Shown: positions 61,644 to 64,000 of the stretch, piece by piece | How positions within the stretch are numbered: position 1 is the first letter of the stretch | Layout of the letters: the number at the start of each line of letters is the position of its first letter | From: Spongilla lacustris | Lineage: Eukaryota; Porifera; Demospongiae; Spongillida; Spongillidae | Length of the DNA stretch: 64,000 nt | Direction: 5' to 3' | Assembly: GCA_949361645.1 (NCBI GenBank) | Contig: OX442432.1 | Span: 4,715,990-4,779,989 of the forward strand | Notes under the pieces: model-generated | Told to the model about the DNA's origin: nothing | What the model saw: only the letters and a program-made list of their open reading frames with translations | The model's database searches: none | Position numbers and translations under genes: made by a program

Positions 61644-64000
61644 AATTCATACGTAACGAATTTTATACATTTCATCTCTCTCATAGTTTGTTTGTGAGTA
61701 CATTTTTATACGTGTATCAGTACATGAGTGCTAGCCAGCAATTACGATGGTTCATGTCGAACATATACATGTACTGACATGTGTGTACACTGGAACACAT
61801 GGTTGGGATTTCTTTTCATTTTGTAACCGAACACTATAGCTAGATGAACCAACATCGCTTGCGCGTCCTATAATACCAGTTCAGATACTACGACTAGATC
61901 TCCCCTGTCTGCTAGTATCGGTCAGGTAGGATCTTGATGCAACTGAACTAACAGTCATACTGTTGGAGTGGATCACTGAACCCCTAACTGTCCCCTGTAT
62001 AGATTCCTGAATCATGGGCGGGATAAACTGTATATGTCCTGAATCATGGGCGGGATAAACTGTATGGTGTGGTGCAAGGTGCCAATTAAAACTTGTTATT
62101 CGTACTTATAAGTGGTATAGAAGCCGTACTATGGTATGGGCAAAAAAAATTATTGAGCAATTCTATACATACCTCTGGAGGCATGGAAAAGAGAAGCGAG
62201 TAAGTTCTATACTGGCGCCGCGTGAGGATTGATATCGACGATTCGTAGCTGTATTAAATTATCACAGGTACAGGTAAGATTAAAATACTATTTGCAGTTT
62301 ATCGTTTCATGACCGTTACCCTCGTAGCGCTCTACTCAGTTTGGTCTATTAAACGCTCCTTCCTTACTCCGCAATCAATGAACAGACTACGGTGAACTGA
62401 CGAGTGTGTTGGTCACTTAGATTTCGCGATAACATGAATTGCTGTGTTTTCTGGCAGTCTAAGTCATGTTGCAAACCCATATACCAAGATATGTTCATCT
62501 GGTCCCATGCATGGGTACTAGTGATAGGGGGAGCTAGGATGTATAACTGTTCTTACAGTGTGTTTCAAAGGTGCATTCTTACTGATGCACAACTCTCGAG
62601 GAAACTGGTGACAATGTGTCTGTATTGGAGAGAATCTGTGTGTTAATGTAAGGTCAATGTACATGTATCATGTGTGTTTGCACTTACTCTCAGATGATAT
62701 ATATGTATTGCATTCTTATAGGGTGTAGATGCACACCTCTCCAAGGTGATTGGAGACCATGCATGTATTCTCAAAGGTCAATGTGCTTACACTTACCCTC
62801 AGATGACATACACCTGTATGTATATGCACCTCTAAGACAAGGTTTGGCGACTGTGTGTTTCTACTGGAGGGAATCAATTTTATTTAAGGTCAGTGTGTTT
62901 GCACTTACATAGGCATGTCTTTTCTTACCGCAAAATTACATGCACACAAAGACAAGCCAGACAGCTTAAAGACATGTGAGGATATATATAACAAAGAGAT
63001 GCTGTTCCTACAAGATATGTGAATTTTCGTTAAAACCTACTCAAAGACATCCAGCCCATACAACACCACCAAAACAGTAAGTTATTCCATTTTATTGTAA
63101 TCCTTAACTCCATTAGCATGGCTTTTATCATATACAGCAACCAGTAGCTATCTTGCTAATGCTATGTGTCTAATACACAGTGACACTCGAGACTAAAAAG
63201 ACACAGGACACACAAGCAATATTAACGGATGCCGCCAAGCTTATATTTGTCTGTGAAATTCACTTTTTGGCTGATTTTACAGGTACAAAATTGAGTACAC
63301 TCAATATATCAGCATGTCTTCAACAGCTAATTAAGTACCAAGTTGTTGAGGACCCATGCAGCTTAAAGCTATGTGTCCCTGTATCTCTTCTCACTTATCT
63401 TCTCATCTCCCTTCTTTTTCCTACCTACCTCCCCCTCTGCAGAAAATCTCTGGGCACACGAGCAGCGTTATTTGTCTGTGAAAGTCACTTTTTAATCATG
63501 TACATGATTGAAAATCACTTATGCATCAAAAACAATAATGGCTAGTGTACTAATTAACACTGCATGTTTATATTATAAAATCATAGTGCAAACAAAGTAG
63601 AAATAAAGATTAATGAAATAAAAATATATAATAGTGAACTGAACATAAGAGAGATGAGGGTACTGGATAAATCTCAATTTTGTAACTGTAAAAACTTGTT
63701 CATTGTGCTGCATGTTTAGTTGCCGACCTGCACGCGATCCTTTTCAAAATAAATGGAAACATATATAAGTAGTAACAAGTACAGACCGAAGAAAAAGGTT
63801 AATCAGTTTGTTACAGAAGCTGCATACATGTATATAGTTGGCGACCTGTGATCATTGTGGTTTTTGATTTTCGAACCCGATTTTCGAATTAACCAAATGT
63901 GCTGTTACAGACCGAATTGAAACTGCTTACATAGTTGACGACATACAGCTTTTGCTTTTCGAACCAAATTGTTACGTGCATGCAAGGGTAGGAAATATAT
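61644..64000. other. Repeat-bearing DNA without recognised genes
   Basis: At 62000-62067 a 34-bp unit (CCTGAATCATGGGCGGGATA and following) is duplicated. At about 62560-62910 three or four diverged copies of a roughly 100-bp unit recur (AAGGTCAATGTGCTTACACT, CTCAGATGA, ACTGGAGGGAATC). At 63230-63270 and 63460-63500 a segment reading TATTTGTCTGTGAAA(A/G)TCAC is repeated. Near the end a unit with GTTGGCGACCTG and TTTTCGAACC recurs at about 63838, 63880 and 63940. Open frames at 62404-62912 and 63180-63545 follow these repeats and encode nothing I recognise. Confidence 0.45.

Overview
The window looks like a piece of an animal nuclear genome, most likely a sponge (demosponge). It has spliced housekeeping genes with mostly short GT-AG introns, intronless giant surface-protein genes, a single-exon 7TM receptor, and abundant microsatellites, minisatellites and transposon debris. 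The sponge assignment is an inference from gene style. No ribosomal RNA or tRNA gene, CRISPR array or prokaryotic operon was seen.

Layout. 1-6972 (+): the 3' end of cytoplasmic tryptophanyl-tRNA synthetase (WARS1), whose last intron hosts a 2.0-kb transposon with TIRs and TA target duplications (4014-6028). 7250-10794: a two-copy segmental duplication with palindromes. 12848-18547 (+): an intronless 1899-residue secreted/membrane protein made of polymorphic-membrane-protein-like beta-helix repeats plus a multi-pass C-terminus; nine 174-bp units in it are nearly identical. 19396-25403 (-): ARMT1 (DUF89 family), rebuilt as five exons that close exactly in frame. 27310-32306 (+): a class III aminotransferase-fold phospho-lyase (ETNPPL/PHYKPL type), ten exons. 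32740-33180: a reverse-transcriptase relic. 36807-37668 (+): a 7TM receptor with two frameshifts. 41038-41329: a foldback element with 127-bp arms. 45210-49130 (+): a second multi-pass beta-helix-type protein, followed at 49498-50118 by a degraded partial copy of itself that is split by a CA microsatellite.

52039-55140 (-): a single-pass membrane protein with a tyrosine-rich tail. Its ectodomain is about 100 copies of a five-residue A-L-P-T-T repeat encoded by a 15-bp minisatellite. The repeat is cut at its 5' side by a 5'-truncated Ty3/gypsy retrotransposon whose 146-bp LTR abuts it. 55971-61439 (-): the most interesting unit. It has two adjacent, intron-rich genes on one strand. The first encodes a gypsy-type integrase (zinc-binding, DDE core, GPF motif). 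The second encodes a protein with an OTU cysteine protease domain followed by a Ulp1/SENP-like (C48) cysteine protease domain. Every exon junction of the integrase and the first eight exons of the protease gene are phase-compatible. The pair resembles an autonomous Ginger-type DNA transposon, or a host gene pair derived from one. 61440-64000 holds repeats and no recognised gene.

The housekeeping genes (WARS1, ARMT1, the phospho-lyase) are unrelated in pathway. The two beta-helix proteins are paralogues, and the mobile elements account for much of the remaining structure.
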